Source: Chloroflexota bacterium (GTDB lineage Bacteria; Chloroflexota; Anaerolineae; Anaerolineales; Villigracilaceae). Taken from it: 40,059 nt of DNA. Numbering within the stretch: position 1 is the stretch's first letter; every line of letters starts with the position of its first letter. The stretch is from the NCBI GenBank assembly GCA_026390015.1, contig JAPLGS010000090.1:1-40059 (forward strand), given 5' to 3'. The translations under genes and the position numbers were made by a program. Shown piece after piece: positions 15,596-23,142 of the stretch. The notes beneath the pieces are model-generated. The model was given only the letters and a program-made list of their open reading frames with translations. It was not told where the DNA came from and searched no databases.

Positions 15596-16191
15596 CAGAT
15601 GATCCTTTTATATGGATTCATCATTTCAACTACACGTGTTGGCATGGCTTTTGTGTATTGCATTGTTCCAAGTTCCGCCACGCCAATTGCATCCGTCAAA
15701 CCTGTTTTTTCTTCCTTGTAGAAGCGAACGGTCAGCACGGTAGCAGCGTTGATGATGTCTTCGGACAGACCTGTAATAACGGATGGAGTACCTGCTTCAG
15801 TACCGTAGCCGCCATTGTAGGAAACGCGTGTAAAACATTTACCCTGGTGTACAGCTTCGCCATAGATTGCCACCTGGTGTTTATTCAGGATAACAAGCGC
15901 GTCGGCATCGACTTTAATCCAAGCATCTTTTGGAGACTTGCGATACTCGAATGAGGATACGCTGTTGACAATCGCCTTTTTAAGAAACGCAATAATTACG
16001 CCATCCGCGGCAATCAGCCCGTTGCACAATTCTCCTGTCACGCTTTCAGCCATAAAATAGTTATCAGGCGCACTGCAAAGACGATCGATTGCACGACTTG
16101 CTTCAGTGATTTTTACCTGAAGCAGGGTATCGTCGGTAACGGTTTCTGCGCCGAGCGCAGCGCGAACTTTGGCGAGGGTGGTGTAATTCAT
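15595..16191 (-). CDS. head-tail connector (gp6-like) protein
   Basis: A 198-aa protein starting MNYTTLAKVRAALGA, with the helical DDTLLQVKITEASRAIDRLC segment typical of head-tail connector (gp6/gp15-like) proteins that form a ring under the portal. It follows the capsid region and overlaps the next gene by one base (TGATG). The C-terminal half is longer than in the shortest family members. Catalytic motifs are absent, as expected. Assignment from order and the N-terminal pattern. Confidence 0.7.
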   Translation of the reverse strand: MNYTTLAKVRAALGAETVTDDTLLQVKITEASRAIDRLCSAPDNYFMAESVTGELCNGLIAADGVIIAFLKKAIVNSVSSFEYRKSPKDAWIKVDADALVILNKHQVAIYGEAVHQGKCFTRVSYNGGYGTEAGTPSVITGLSEDIINAATVLTVRFYKEEKTGLTDAIGVAELGTMQYTKAMPTRVVEMMNPYKRII

Positions 16192-16197
16192 GGGGAC

Positions 16198-16419
16198 TTA
16201 TTTTCTCAAAACGCCCGCATCGATGAGCTGTTGCGCTACTTCGGACGAGCAGGCAATCTTTCCATTGGTCACTGAGTAGATCACACCGCCATGAGCGATA
16301 TTTGCAGTCTTTGGATCAACGAGTTGATACTCAGTATGAGGGGCGCGCTTTAGCTCTTCGGCTTTTGTTTCTTCGAGCTCGGGTTCTTCAACCTTTAGCT
16401 CTTCGGCTTTCTTTGCCAT
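16198..16419 (-). CDS. small acidic protein downstream of the capsid gene
   Basis: A 73-aa protein. The first 30 residues are Glu/Lys repeats (AKKAEELKVEEPELEETKAEELK), followed by a compact C-terminal domain (GGVIYSVTNGKIACSSEVAQQLIDAGVLRK). The start chosen is ATG 16417-16419, since GGAG is 8 nt upstream of it and only 2 nt upstream of the earlier ATG at 16425. Proteins of this shape after the major capsid gene are often head completion or decoration proteins. The family is not certain. A TACTCAGTA site lies in the HTEY codons. Confidence 0.6.
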   Translation of the reverse strand: MAKKAEELKVEEPELEETKAEELKRAPHTEYQLVDPKTANIAHGGVIYSVTNGKIACSSEVAQQLIDAGVLRK

Positions 16420-16431
16420 GATCATTTCTCC

Positions 16432-16475
16432 AAATTCTGAAGGATGAATGTGAAAACAAACATCCTTCAGAATTT
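16432..16475 (-). terminator. 15-bp stem-loop after the major capsid gene
   Basis: A perfect inverted repeat (16432-16446 with 16461-16475) lies between the capsid stop (16492) and the next gene and ends against its RBS. The central TGAAGGATG/CATCCTTCA arms are the same as in the hairpin after the major tail gene. It probably protects the abundant capsid mRNA, terminates part of the transcripts, or limits translation of the next gene. Confidence 0.65.
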
Positions 16476-16491
16476 ACAACTCAATTTTTAT

Positions 16492-17994
16492 TTAGGCGTT
16501 GGCAATGTTTGTGATAATGCCAAGGGAAGGCGTGAAGTAATGTGCAAGCACGCCGTCAAAGTACACTCCGCTTTCATACTGGCGTTCAGTCATCGGCCAT
16601 TCCATTTGGTAGTAATCGCGGCGTAAACGCATCTCGTACACGTTCGGTACGCCATTGATCGGATACGGCATGGTTTCTGTCACAGCCAAAATTGTGCCAG
16701 GAGGGCAGTTCGGGTGTATCTGGATCGGTACTTCAGGAGCCGCGCCCATCGCAAAGCGATTGAGCAGGGACTTGACGCGATTGCCGCCGCCAAACTCAGT
16801 GCCAGATACGTAATTGATCTGTGCGTTGGTTGCGGTCAAGATCTTCTTGGTGATGTTGTCTGCTTCCTGTGCGTTGACAAAAATCTTCGAAGGGGAAAGA
16901 CGATAGTTGTCCCACATTGAGCGAAACATATCGTTGATCTCTTGAATACTGCCATCAGCGACAGCTGTGAGGCCTGTGCCAGTACCGGCAGTGCCAGTCG
17001 CCATGTTCTTGATGTACGCGCCTGATCCGCTGCCCCACGCGTGATAGAGCAAGCCGTCATAGCCGAGGGTGTTCTTGCCATTGTCGGCAATGATGGCGGT
17101 TACATTCTGGTGAGTGCCCGCCAGACTCAGCAACTTAACGCTATTGATCGTGGTGATTGCCTCTAGTAGTACATCACCATCATGCGCGCCTACGTACCAG
17201 GCATACGCCACGGCGCCAGCCACAACAGGAGTGCTGAGCTTCAAACTGGAAGCGCCGCCGGCGGCTGCGCCAGAAACGGTGGCATTTGATTTCATGGATG
17301 ACCCGCCGCCATAAGTGAAGGAGTTCCCCGCGGCATTGGTGACGCTGACAAGCCCTGTCACGCCAGAGGTAATAGAAGAAGCGAGATAGCCGTGCAAAGT
17401 CAGAGCCACTACGCGACAGGCATATCCACCCGCATCAGCGGCAATGGTTCCGCCGTCCGCATCGGTAACAACAACGGTCGGAGCGGTGGGCGTGCCAAGG
17501 GTCACGGAGAGGTTTGCGCCAATGTCAGCGACTTCTTCTTCGATCATGGTCGCCCAAAGCAGACGTTGCGCCTGTGTCGAGCGAATATCTTCAAAGCCGC
17601 GAGCGGCAAGTTCAGCTTCGTAGGAGATGCTGTCTTCCAAGCCGAGCGCCTTATAAGTTGCGCTCTTATCAACTGCCGCGGTTGTCACAACGCCATTGCG
17701 CTTCCCTTCAGGAACGAATCCGCGCAGGAATGCGGAGTTGATCGCAGTGACTTGCTTCCAGTTGGTGGCACTCCCGCCGCCCCCGCTTACACGCGGAGTG
17801 GAATTACGGATTGGAGTCAAAACAGGGAATAAATTTTTCGCTGGGGCTTGCAGATCATACGCCGTGAAATTACTTGCGACTGTGATGCCCGCTTTCTTAA
17901 GTTCATCTGCGGGGACAGGAGTTTGGGCAGCTTTCTTGAATTCCACAATCGCGTCATTCGTAAGCTGGGAAAGATTTGAAATTAAACCATTCAT
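16492..17994 (-). CDS. major capsid protein with inserted domain
   Basis: A 500-aa shell subunit following the protease-scaffold gene. The N-terminal part (SNLSQLTNDAIVEFKKA, then NLFPVLTPIRNSTPRV) and the C-terminal part (NDMFRSMWDNYRLSPSKIFVNAQEADNI, PGTILAVTETMPYP) have the pattern of HK97-fold capsid proteins. Residues about 165-330 are a Gly/Ala/Thr-rich insertion (SVTNAAGNSFTYGGGSS, SSLKLSTPVVAGAVAYAWYVGA) that looks like an Ig-like surface domain splitting the core. GAGG precedes ATG 17994. The Arg/Met-rich C-terminus ends GIITNIANA. The HK97 assignment is by context and pattern. Confidence 0.88.
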   Translation of the reverse strand: MNGLISNLSQLTNDAIVEFKKAAQTPVPADELKKAGITVASNFTAYDLQAPAKNLFPVLTPIRNSTPRVSGGGGSATNWKQVTAINSAFLRGFVPEGKRNGVVTTAAVDKSATYKALGLEDSISYEAELAARGFEDIRSTQAQRLLWATMIEEEVADIGANLSVTLGTPTAPTVVVTDADGGTIAADAGGYACRVVALTLHGYLASSITSGVTGLVSVTNAAGNSFTYGGGSSMKSNATVSGAAAGGASSLKLSTPVVAGAVAYAWYVGAHDGDVLLEAITTINSVKLLSLAGTHQNVTAIIADNGKNTLGYDGLLYHAWGSGSGAYIKNMATGTAGTGTGLTAVADGSIQEINDMFRSMWDNYRLSPSKIFVNAQEADNITKKILTATNAQINYVSGTEFGGGNRVKSLLNRFAMGAAPEVPIQIHPNCPPGTILAVTETMPYPINGVPNVYEMRLRRDYYQMEWPMTERQYESGVYFDGVLAHYFTPSLGIITNIANA

Positions 17995-18008
17995 GATTTT
18001 TTACCTCG

Positions 18009-19109
18009 TTATGTGTTTTGGATTTTTTTGATTTCCAAACGAGCGGCTTCGTTGAGAAGCGACTGCCTTACGTTTGGATCGGACGTTTCGCTTGCCATCT
18101 TCTTGAACAGGTCGGCGCGCTGGGTATCGGCTTGCATCTGCGGAGTGATCGGTGCTACCTCCCGCAATACAGGACCCGAACCGCGTTTTTCCAGTCCATC
18201 AATGGCTACGGCGATTTTGGCCATGTCGCCAACGATCTGCGCTTTGAATTCCTCATGAGCCTTACTGAGTATCAATTGCTGATCGGTTGCCTTTGCCATG
18301 TCGCTGATCTTGGCGGACATCATCATAGTACTGCCTTGCTGTTGAACAAGTCCCAACTCCATGAGCAGGCCGATCACGATTTCCTTCACGCCATCGGCGG
18401 TCAATCCCTGACCTTCGGGCGATACGCCCGCTTCCGAGTTTGTTTCGGTTTCGATTTTGCCTGTTTCAGTTTTGCTAGCACTGGTATCACTTGTGTCATT
18501 TGCCGTGCCTTCGTCGGCGGGATTCTCGCCCTTGTCTTCGGCGGGAGTTTCGACTTCGGTTGCCACATCTTTCTTGGCGGCCATCTCTGCGGCGAATTTA
18601 TTTTTTTCTTCTTCGGTCATAACTTTTTTCATTTCGCTTTCTCCATTTGCTTTAATAAATTCAAATTGCGCGTCTGGGATACATGGCACATCCACGAGAG
18701 ATAACTCGGTAGGGATGGCCTCATAACGGATGTGATCTTTTAAAAAACCATCGGGCGCGCGCTTTCCATAACTGCCGCCAATGGAGAAGCCTGTGAACAC
18801 GCCTTCCTGCACTTTGCGCCAGGCGTTATCATCCACCACTTTCACGCCTACGCGGAAAGCCTTCGTAACATCGTCAGGTTCGAGCGCAATCACTTTGCCG
18901 ACGGCATCGGTACTGTGACTGGCCCGCACATTACCGAGTGACTTCCCGCCGCTGGCTTTATGAATTGATTCGCTCCACTTCATAAAGTTCGGTTTGGATA
19001 ATTCATAATCCATGATCTCGCGGGAACGGTCAGGCTGTTCAATGGCAGCCACACCCCAAACCTCACGGCGGGATGCGTCTACTTTTGTAAGCGGGATAAA
19101 TAAATCCAT
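18009..19109 (-). CDS. prohead protease fused to scaffold
   Basis: About 366 aa. Residues 1-165 are a U35/S78-type prohead protease. A likely catalytic His is in VRASHSTDAVGKV and Ser in GFSIGGSYG, followed by IPTELSLVDVPCIPDA, a hallmark of the family. Residues 170-250 are acidic and disordered; the rest is helical, as expected for a scaffold cut out during maturation. ATG 19109 is preferred because GGAGG lies seven bases upstream; the longer frame from 19124 would bury the RBS. A large structured leader precedes it. The gene sits upstream of the capsid gene. Confidence 0.85.
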   Translation of the reverse strand: MDLFIPLTKVDASRREVWGVAAIEQPDRSREIMDYELSKPNFMKWSESIHKASGGKSLGNVRASHSTDAVGKVIALEPDDVTKAFRVGVKVVDDNAWRKVQEGVFTGFSIGGSYGKRAPDGFLKDHIRYEAIPTELSLVDVPCIPDAQFEFIKANGESEMKKVMTEEEKNKFAAEMAAKKDVATEVETPAEDKGENPADEGTANDTSDTSASKTETGKIETETNSEAGVSPEGQGLTADGVKEIVIGLLMELGLVQQQGSTMMMSAKISDMAKATDQQLILSKAHEEFKAQIVGDMAKIAVAIDGLEKRGSGPVLREVAPITPQMQADTQRADLFKKMASETSDPNVRQSLLNEAARLEIKKIQNT

Positions 19110-19326
19110 AGTCTGTACCTCCAAATAGAAAACAAAAAATCGCCTGAAACATACCCAATCATGCGCGGAATTCCGCTGGGTGTGCTTCAGACGATACGTC
19201 TGCTAATCAGTGCCGTGGAAAATCCCTTTCCATCGGCTGCCTGTTAGGCTAAGTTTTTACTATTTGACGGGTCAGAGTGAGGGGGGCACCCTAATCACCG
19301 TCATGAATATAATAGCACAAATGTTT
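19110..19326 (-). promoter_or_regulatory. structured leader before the capsid operon
   Basis: 217 nt without a gene. On the transcribed (minus) strand a 15-position stem (19178-19192 with 19142-19156, one mismatch, some G-U pairs) encloses the palindrome GCGGAATTCCGC. Its outer arm CAGAC/GTCTG can alternatively pair with 19197-19202 as a 6-bp, 3-nt-loop hairpin (19188-19202). Further upstream lie GCCG-A-TGGAAA/TTTCCACGGC and GCCT-AAC-AGGC hairpins. GGAGG for the protease gene follows immediately. Mutually exclusive pairings suggest an attenuator or other cis-acting RNA. I do not match it to a known riboswitch. Confidence 0.55.
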
Positions 19327-19920
19327 TTATTTCGCAAGTTCGGTTTTTATAAATTCATCCGTGGCTTCTTCAAAAAATTTATTGATGTCATCTTGTGACA
19401 TTTCCAATGCCTGGTCAACAGTAAGCCATCCGCGCGCTTTATGCCCGCGCCATTGTTTGTCACCTTGCACATATTCAGCGTATGATGTGTTGTTGCCAAC
19501 CACGCCGAGTATCGCGCCTTCTATTTCGATGGTCTGTGCGTCCCACGAGCGGCCAAGCATTTCAGATAATCCGCCGTCGGCAAGTTTATAGCCAGCCACA
19601 TTAGTGGCCACGCGGATATTCTTACTTGTTTTGATCGCGCCAACAGACTTACCGATCTTCTCTCCCAAAGTCGCCCGCGTCATAATCGGATACCACCAGC
19701 CGCGCCCGCGTTCATAATAGCCCATTGGCTTGTGCGTCTTGATGCTAATGCGACCTGGCTGATTTGCTTCTGTAGACGGTGGGTATTCTGCCACGCGCTC
19801 CTGCACAGCACGCACGGAGAGGGTCATTGCCTTTTTCAAATACGGCATGACCTTTTGCGGCGTTTCTTTCAGGGCTTTTAGGAGTTCGTCGAAGCCTTAG
19901 ATTTGTAGGGTTTCACTCAT
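19327..19920 (-). pseudogene. HK97 gp10-like neck/tail completion gene with in-frame TAA at codon 8
   Basis: From ATG 19920 the frame reads MSETLQI, then TAA (19897-19899), then GFDELLKALKETPQKVMPYLKKAMTLS without another stop to 19327. An I-x-G-F-D-E-L-L opening is the family signature of HK97 gp10-like proteins, so the TAA interrupts the true N-terminus; the expected codon there would be Lys or Glu (AAA or GAA). Re-initiation at the in-frame ATG 19848 would give 173 aa lacking the first helix, but its spacing to an SD is poor. ATG 19920 overlaps the upstream gene by 8 bp. Either a nonsense mutation or a sequence error. Confidence 0.75.
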
Positions 19921-20200
19921 TCAAAAACCACCACCAGCGACCTTCTGCCCTAGCTTGCGGAGTGGAGTTCTTAGAGGGAAGAATTTTCGCAACAAACAGC
20001 CTTTTATTTTTTAGAATTTCATCCAATAAAGCGACATTCTTTTTTTCAGATTCAGACAATGTTTTCCATTTCTCAAAAATAGAATCGCGTTCAATTAAAG
20101 CATAAAAAGCATCAGTGATAACGCTCATGCCAAATTCCCCCAGAGCTCCGACTGAAGTTTCATATTCTTTTATTTGCGCAGTATTGTTCATGGTTGCCAT
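19913..20200 (-). CDS. candidate immunity protein for the MuF C-terminal toxin
   Basis: A 95-aa soluble protein, mostly helical and rich in Glu and Lys (YALIERDSIFEKWKTLSESEKKNVALLDEILKNKR), ending RWWWFLNE. It overlaps the MuF gene by 13 bp and both are visibly A+T-richer than the flanking portal and protease genes. Small genes directly after MuF proteins with variable C-terminal extensions are typically immunity proteins of phage-encoded polymorphic toxins (established family pattern). No recognised family, so the pairing is inference from position, size and composition. Confidence 0.55.
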   Translation of the reverse strand: MATMNNTAQIKEYETSVGALGEFGMSVITDAFYALIERDSIFEKWKTLSESEKKNVALLDEILKNKRLFVAKILPSKNSTPQARAEGRWWWFLNE

Positions 20201-21267
20201 TCGTGCAATATCCTTATTTTGTCCTCATCGCGTTTCACTTCTACAAGCCAGTTATTTGTTGCTTCTAAAAACTTAATGTGTTCTTCAACTGGTTTCCGCA
20301 AAAATGTGTAATGCTGACTTCTTGATTCATTATACGCCGAAAGATACCCGTCCTCAAGATCAACCAAATACCAGACCTTTTCTCCATCTTGTATTCCTGT
20401 AAACATACGTATTTGGTTGTTCTGAAGGTGCATCTCAAATTTACTCTGATAGTCTTTTGCATTGGATACCCCAACATTTTCAAACCACTTAGAGTGATAA
20501 TTCATCTCTGGGATTTTATTTGGTTTAAGCATATTTTCTAAAAGTATTTTTTGTTGTTGCTGATTAATAGAAACAAGCTCGTTATAGCGTTGCGTTTTTA
20601 ATATTGTTTGTTGAAATACATCTGCGCCCAAACTCTGCGGCAATGGTCTTGTGTCTCCACTAATTTCCTGATTATCTTTTGCCTGTTCCTTCGGCTTGTC
20701 CTTGCTTACTTTCGGCGCAACCCAACAACGGCAGCGCGGATGTCCGGGCGGTTGCGTAATATCGTTCCCATTCTTATCCTTGCCAAAGGCTTCCCCGATT
20801 TTAGCGACCTTATTATTTAACGGTCCGCAAACAGGACACACCAAGGCATCTTTGTTAGTCCGCCAAATCATTTCTTCGATCCCCTCGGCTTTATATGCTT
20901 CGATCTGACCATTCGCAAAAGCGCGAGTCGTTTCCGTCACCGCAATCGCATTGGCGCGTGTAGCACCAAACACAGGAGTAAGTACCGCATCCAGATCGCC
21001 AACGGTCATATTCGGCTTTGCAATCCAATCTGCGACGGTGGTACCGACAATCGTTTGAGTGGTCGTTCCTAAATCGGCGAGCAACTGATCGGTATAGGTT
21101 CGTGCCCACGCCTCAGCGCGTTGGTTATAAAGCGTATTGTCAAACGAAATACCCGCTTGTTTTGCAGCAGTAGTCATCCCAGTCAGCGCCATCTGCGTCA
21201 AACGTGGCAGGAAGATCGCCAACAGACGGCGTTTCTCGTTTTCCCAGAAGGTGGAATCAATCGGCAT
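20188..21267 (-). CDS. MuF-type head morphogenesis protein with variable C-terminal (toxin-like) domain
   Basis: A 359-aa protein. Residues about 80-187 are the Phage_Mu_F domain: VTETTRAFANGQIEAYKAEGI, the zinc-like VCPVC at 143-147 and the diagnostic PPGHPRCRCW at 173-182. It binds near the portal during head assembly. A polar linker (188-250) leads to a C-terminal domain of about 109 residues (EMNYHSKWFENVGVSN through RILHEWQP) that is not part of MuF and is encoded in A+T-richer DNA. MuF proteins of temperate phages often carry toxin domains there, followed by an immunity gene. The toxin activity is not identifiable by eye. Confidence 0.82.
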   Translation of the reverse strand: MPIDSTFWENEKRRLLAIFLPRLTQMALTGMTTAAKQAGISFDNTLYNQRAEAWARTYTDQLLADLGTTTQTIVGTTVADWIAKPNMTVGDLDAVLTPVFGATRANAIAVTETTRAFANGQIEAYKAEGIEEMIWRTNKDALVCPVCGPLNNKVAKIGEAFGKDKNGNDITQPPGHPRCRCWVAPKVSKDKPKEQAKDNQEISGDTRPLPQSLGADVFQQTILKTQRYNELVSINQQQQKILLENMLKPNKIPEMNYHSKWFENVGVSNAKDYQSKFEMHLQNNQIRMFTGIQDGEKVWYLVDLEDGYLSAYNESRSQHYTFLRKPVEEHIKFLEATNNWLVEVKRDEDKIRILHEWQP

Positions 21268-21285
21268 GAAGATACTCAGTATGGC

Positions 21286-23028
21286 TTAGGCAATCGCGTT
21301 CTGCAAAACACGCTGTTTCAATTCCGAAAAATATTCAATCAGTGTACGTTCCATTTCCTTTTCGGCACCCGCTTTCACATGCGTCAATGGATCTTCCACG
21401 ATTTGGGTGATGGTTTTTTGAAATCCTTCACCTAACAGGTTATTAAAAATCGTTTCAACCTCATCACGGGTTGACGCTTTGCGCAGCTCTGCTGAAATCT
21501 CCTTGGCAAGTTCCGCGGGAATTACATCGCTCTGCATAAAATACGGATCAATCTTGCCAGTTGGTTTTGAAATCTCCCGCCCGGCACGATCGCGCCAAAC
21601 GGTCAAATCTGCTTTGATCGCGCGTTTTACGTAGGACAACATTGAATGCGGCAATGGAACTGCGCCGCCCTGCCCGAATGGTAATGGTGATGGAGCTGCT
21701 GTCTTCGCAGACTGGCGGTACTTTTCCGAAATGCCAAGCCGATCCTGTACATAGTCAGGACCATACACGCCGGCATTTATGTAGCCTTGATCCACCTGTA
21801 CCTGCTGAAGTTTATCTTCCTGCGGGTCCCCATTCTTCCACTGGAATTTCACATCGCGGCGGAACATAAACTCGCGGATAACACGGTTGATCAACTGCGC
21901 GACATACCCAGAAATAGGATCGATCATCGAGCGATACTGAGTATTTTCCGCGCCTTTCATAAATCCAGCACCGCCCAATCCACCCGCACCAGGGATCAAG
22001 CCAAACTCAGACGGTGAATTCCCAAACGCCCAGCACGCCACCTTGAATAGATATTCGTCAATTGCAGTGTTATCAATATCATTCTGCGCAAATGGAAATA
22101 CATTGGAGCCAGTGCCAGACGGAAGGAATAACAATTTATTTGCGCGCGCAATATCGCCTTTCATAATCGCATCGGTATATTCTTCGATAATCGCTTTTTG
22201 TTCCGGCGTTTGCACGTCCACAAACACGATTGCACCAGGGATATTCCCGTCGGTAAATGCGCCAATGCGCTGCGCATCCTTGCGGATGGCGGTATTGATC
22301 GCAGTCAGCACCCATTCCGTAGGACTCTCACCATAAACCGTATGCGATTTCGCGTTAAGTGGTTTATAGATAATCCGATCTGCTGCGTACCAGGTGGAAG
22401 GAATGCCATATAGAACTTGCGTGAATGCCGGCATGGGAGGCAACGGAATCCGTCCGCGCGTATCGAGTAGCGGGCGCATCGTTGCTCCATCTATAATATC
22501 TAATGAGCGCAGCTTGCCAAACTTCATGTCGGGATAGATCGTCACGGCATCAATGACCAACATATCTTCCAGCAGCATTTTCAACCACGAATCCCACTCG
22601 TTGACGCCATCAGGTTTTTCGAAGAACTGCTTGATGCTGTCTGTTTCAAAGGTCCGCACGTACTCGGTATCGTCTACGGTAACCGCCGTGGATGTTTCTA
22701 CAGGAACGATATCCCATTCCATGCCACAGATCTGGCGTTTTATCAGCTCGATATTCAAACGGACTTCTTTCACACTTGCCAAGCCTCGCAGCGCAGGGAA
22801 TGAAAGCAGCGCTCCGAATCCCATACGAGGCGTGATCATCAAGTTCACACCTGGCTGATACTCAAACAGCCGCGGCGAATCTTCTCCATTGCTTGGCGTG
22901 AGTGGCTGCCCAGGGGAAAAAATGCCATTTCCCTGATATGTGTTTACAGCTTGCGACAGCCGTACCAGTGCGCGGGCTTGGTCGGTTAAGTCAATGCGGG
23001 TTGCGCCCGCGGGGACTACGTCAGTCAT
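21286..23028 (-). CDS. portal protein
   Basis: A 580-aa protein between terminase and MuF genes, which is the standard portal position. It shows portal features: a long N-terminal wing (RLSQAVNTYQGNGIFSPG), LRGLASVKEVRLNIELIKRQICGMEWDI, MKGDIARANKLLFLPSGTGS and VACWAFGNSPSEFGL before the helical crown region. It forms the dodecameric DNA gate of the capsid vertex. Start ATG 23028 follows GAGAGGAA. TACTSAGTA sites lie in its NTQY codons (21935) and just after its stop (21273). Confidence 0.9.
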   Translation of the reverse strand: MTDVVPAGATRIDLTDQARALVRLSQAVNTYQGNGIFSPGQPLTPSNGEDSPRLFEYQPGVNLMITPRMGFGALLSFPALRGLASVKEVRLNIELIKRQICGMEWDIVPVETSTAVTVDDTEYVRTFETDSIKQFFEKPDGVNEWDSWLKMLLEDMLVIDAVTIYPDMKFGKLRSLDIIDGATMRPLLDTRGRIPLPPMPAFTQVLYGIPSTWYAADRIIYKPLNAKSHTVYGESPTEWVLTAINTAIRKDAQRIGAFTDGNIPGAIVFVDVQTPEQKAIIEEYTDAIMKGDIARANKLLFLPSGTGSNVFPFAQNDIDNTAIDEYLFKVACWAFGNSPSEFGLIPGAGGLGGAGFMKGAENTQYRSMIDPISGYVAQLINRVIREFMFRRDVKFQWKNGDPQEDKLQQVQVDQGYINAGVYGPDYVQDRLGISEKYRQSAKTAAPSPLPFGQGGAVPLPHSMLSYVKRAIKADLTVWRDRAGREISKPTGKIDPYFMQSDVIPAELAKEISAELRKASTRDEVETIFNNLLGEGFQKTITQIVEDPLTHVKAGAEKEMERTLIEYFSELKQRVLQNAIA

Positions 23029-23031
23029 GGG

Positions 23032-23142
23032 TTATTCCTCTCTTGCAAAATATGGGACATAAATACAGTCGGCAGGCGCAAGCACCTGTTCGCCATTTAC
23101 GTAGATAATGATCTTCAATTCATCTTCACGCGTAGCGTTCAT
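23032..23142 (-). CDS. small coupled ORF between terminase and portal
   Basis: 36 codons plus stop, MNATREDELKIIIYVNGEQ and onward, ending VPYFAREE. Its ATG overlaps the terminase stop (ATGA) and it ends 4 bp before the portal start, so it is part of a translational relay. It reads as two short strands and could be a mini head-assembly factor. Small ORFs are common between these genes, and family membership is not recognisable. Confidence 0.55.
   Translation of the reverse strand: MNATREDELKIIIYVNGEQVLAPADCIYVPYFAREE

Noticed and set aside
19327-19920. Recoded TAA codon
   Set aside because: TAA ends other genes of this phage normally (for example 23032-23034 and the int-independent small ORF at 13080-13082).
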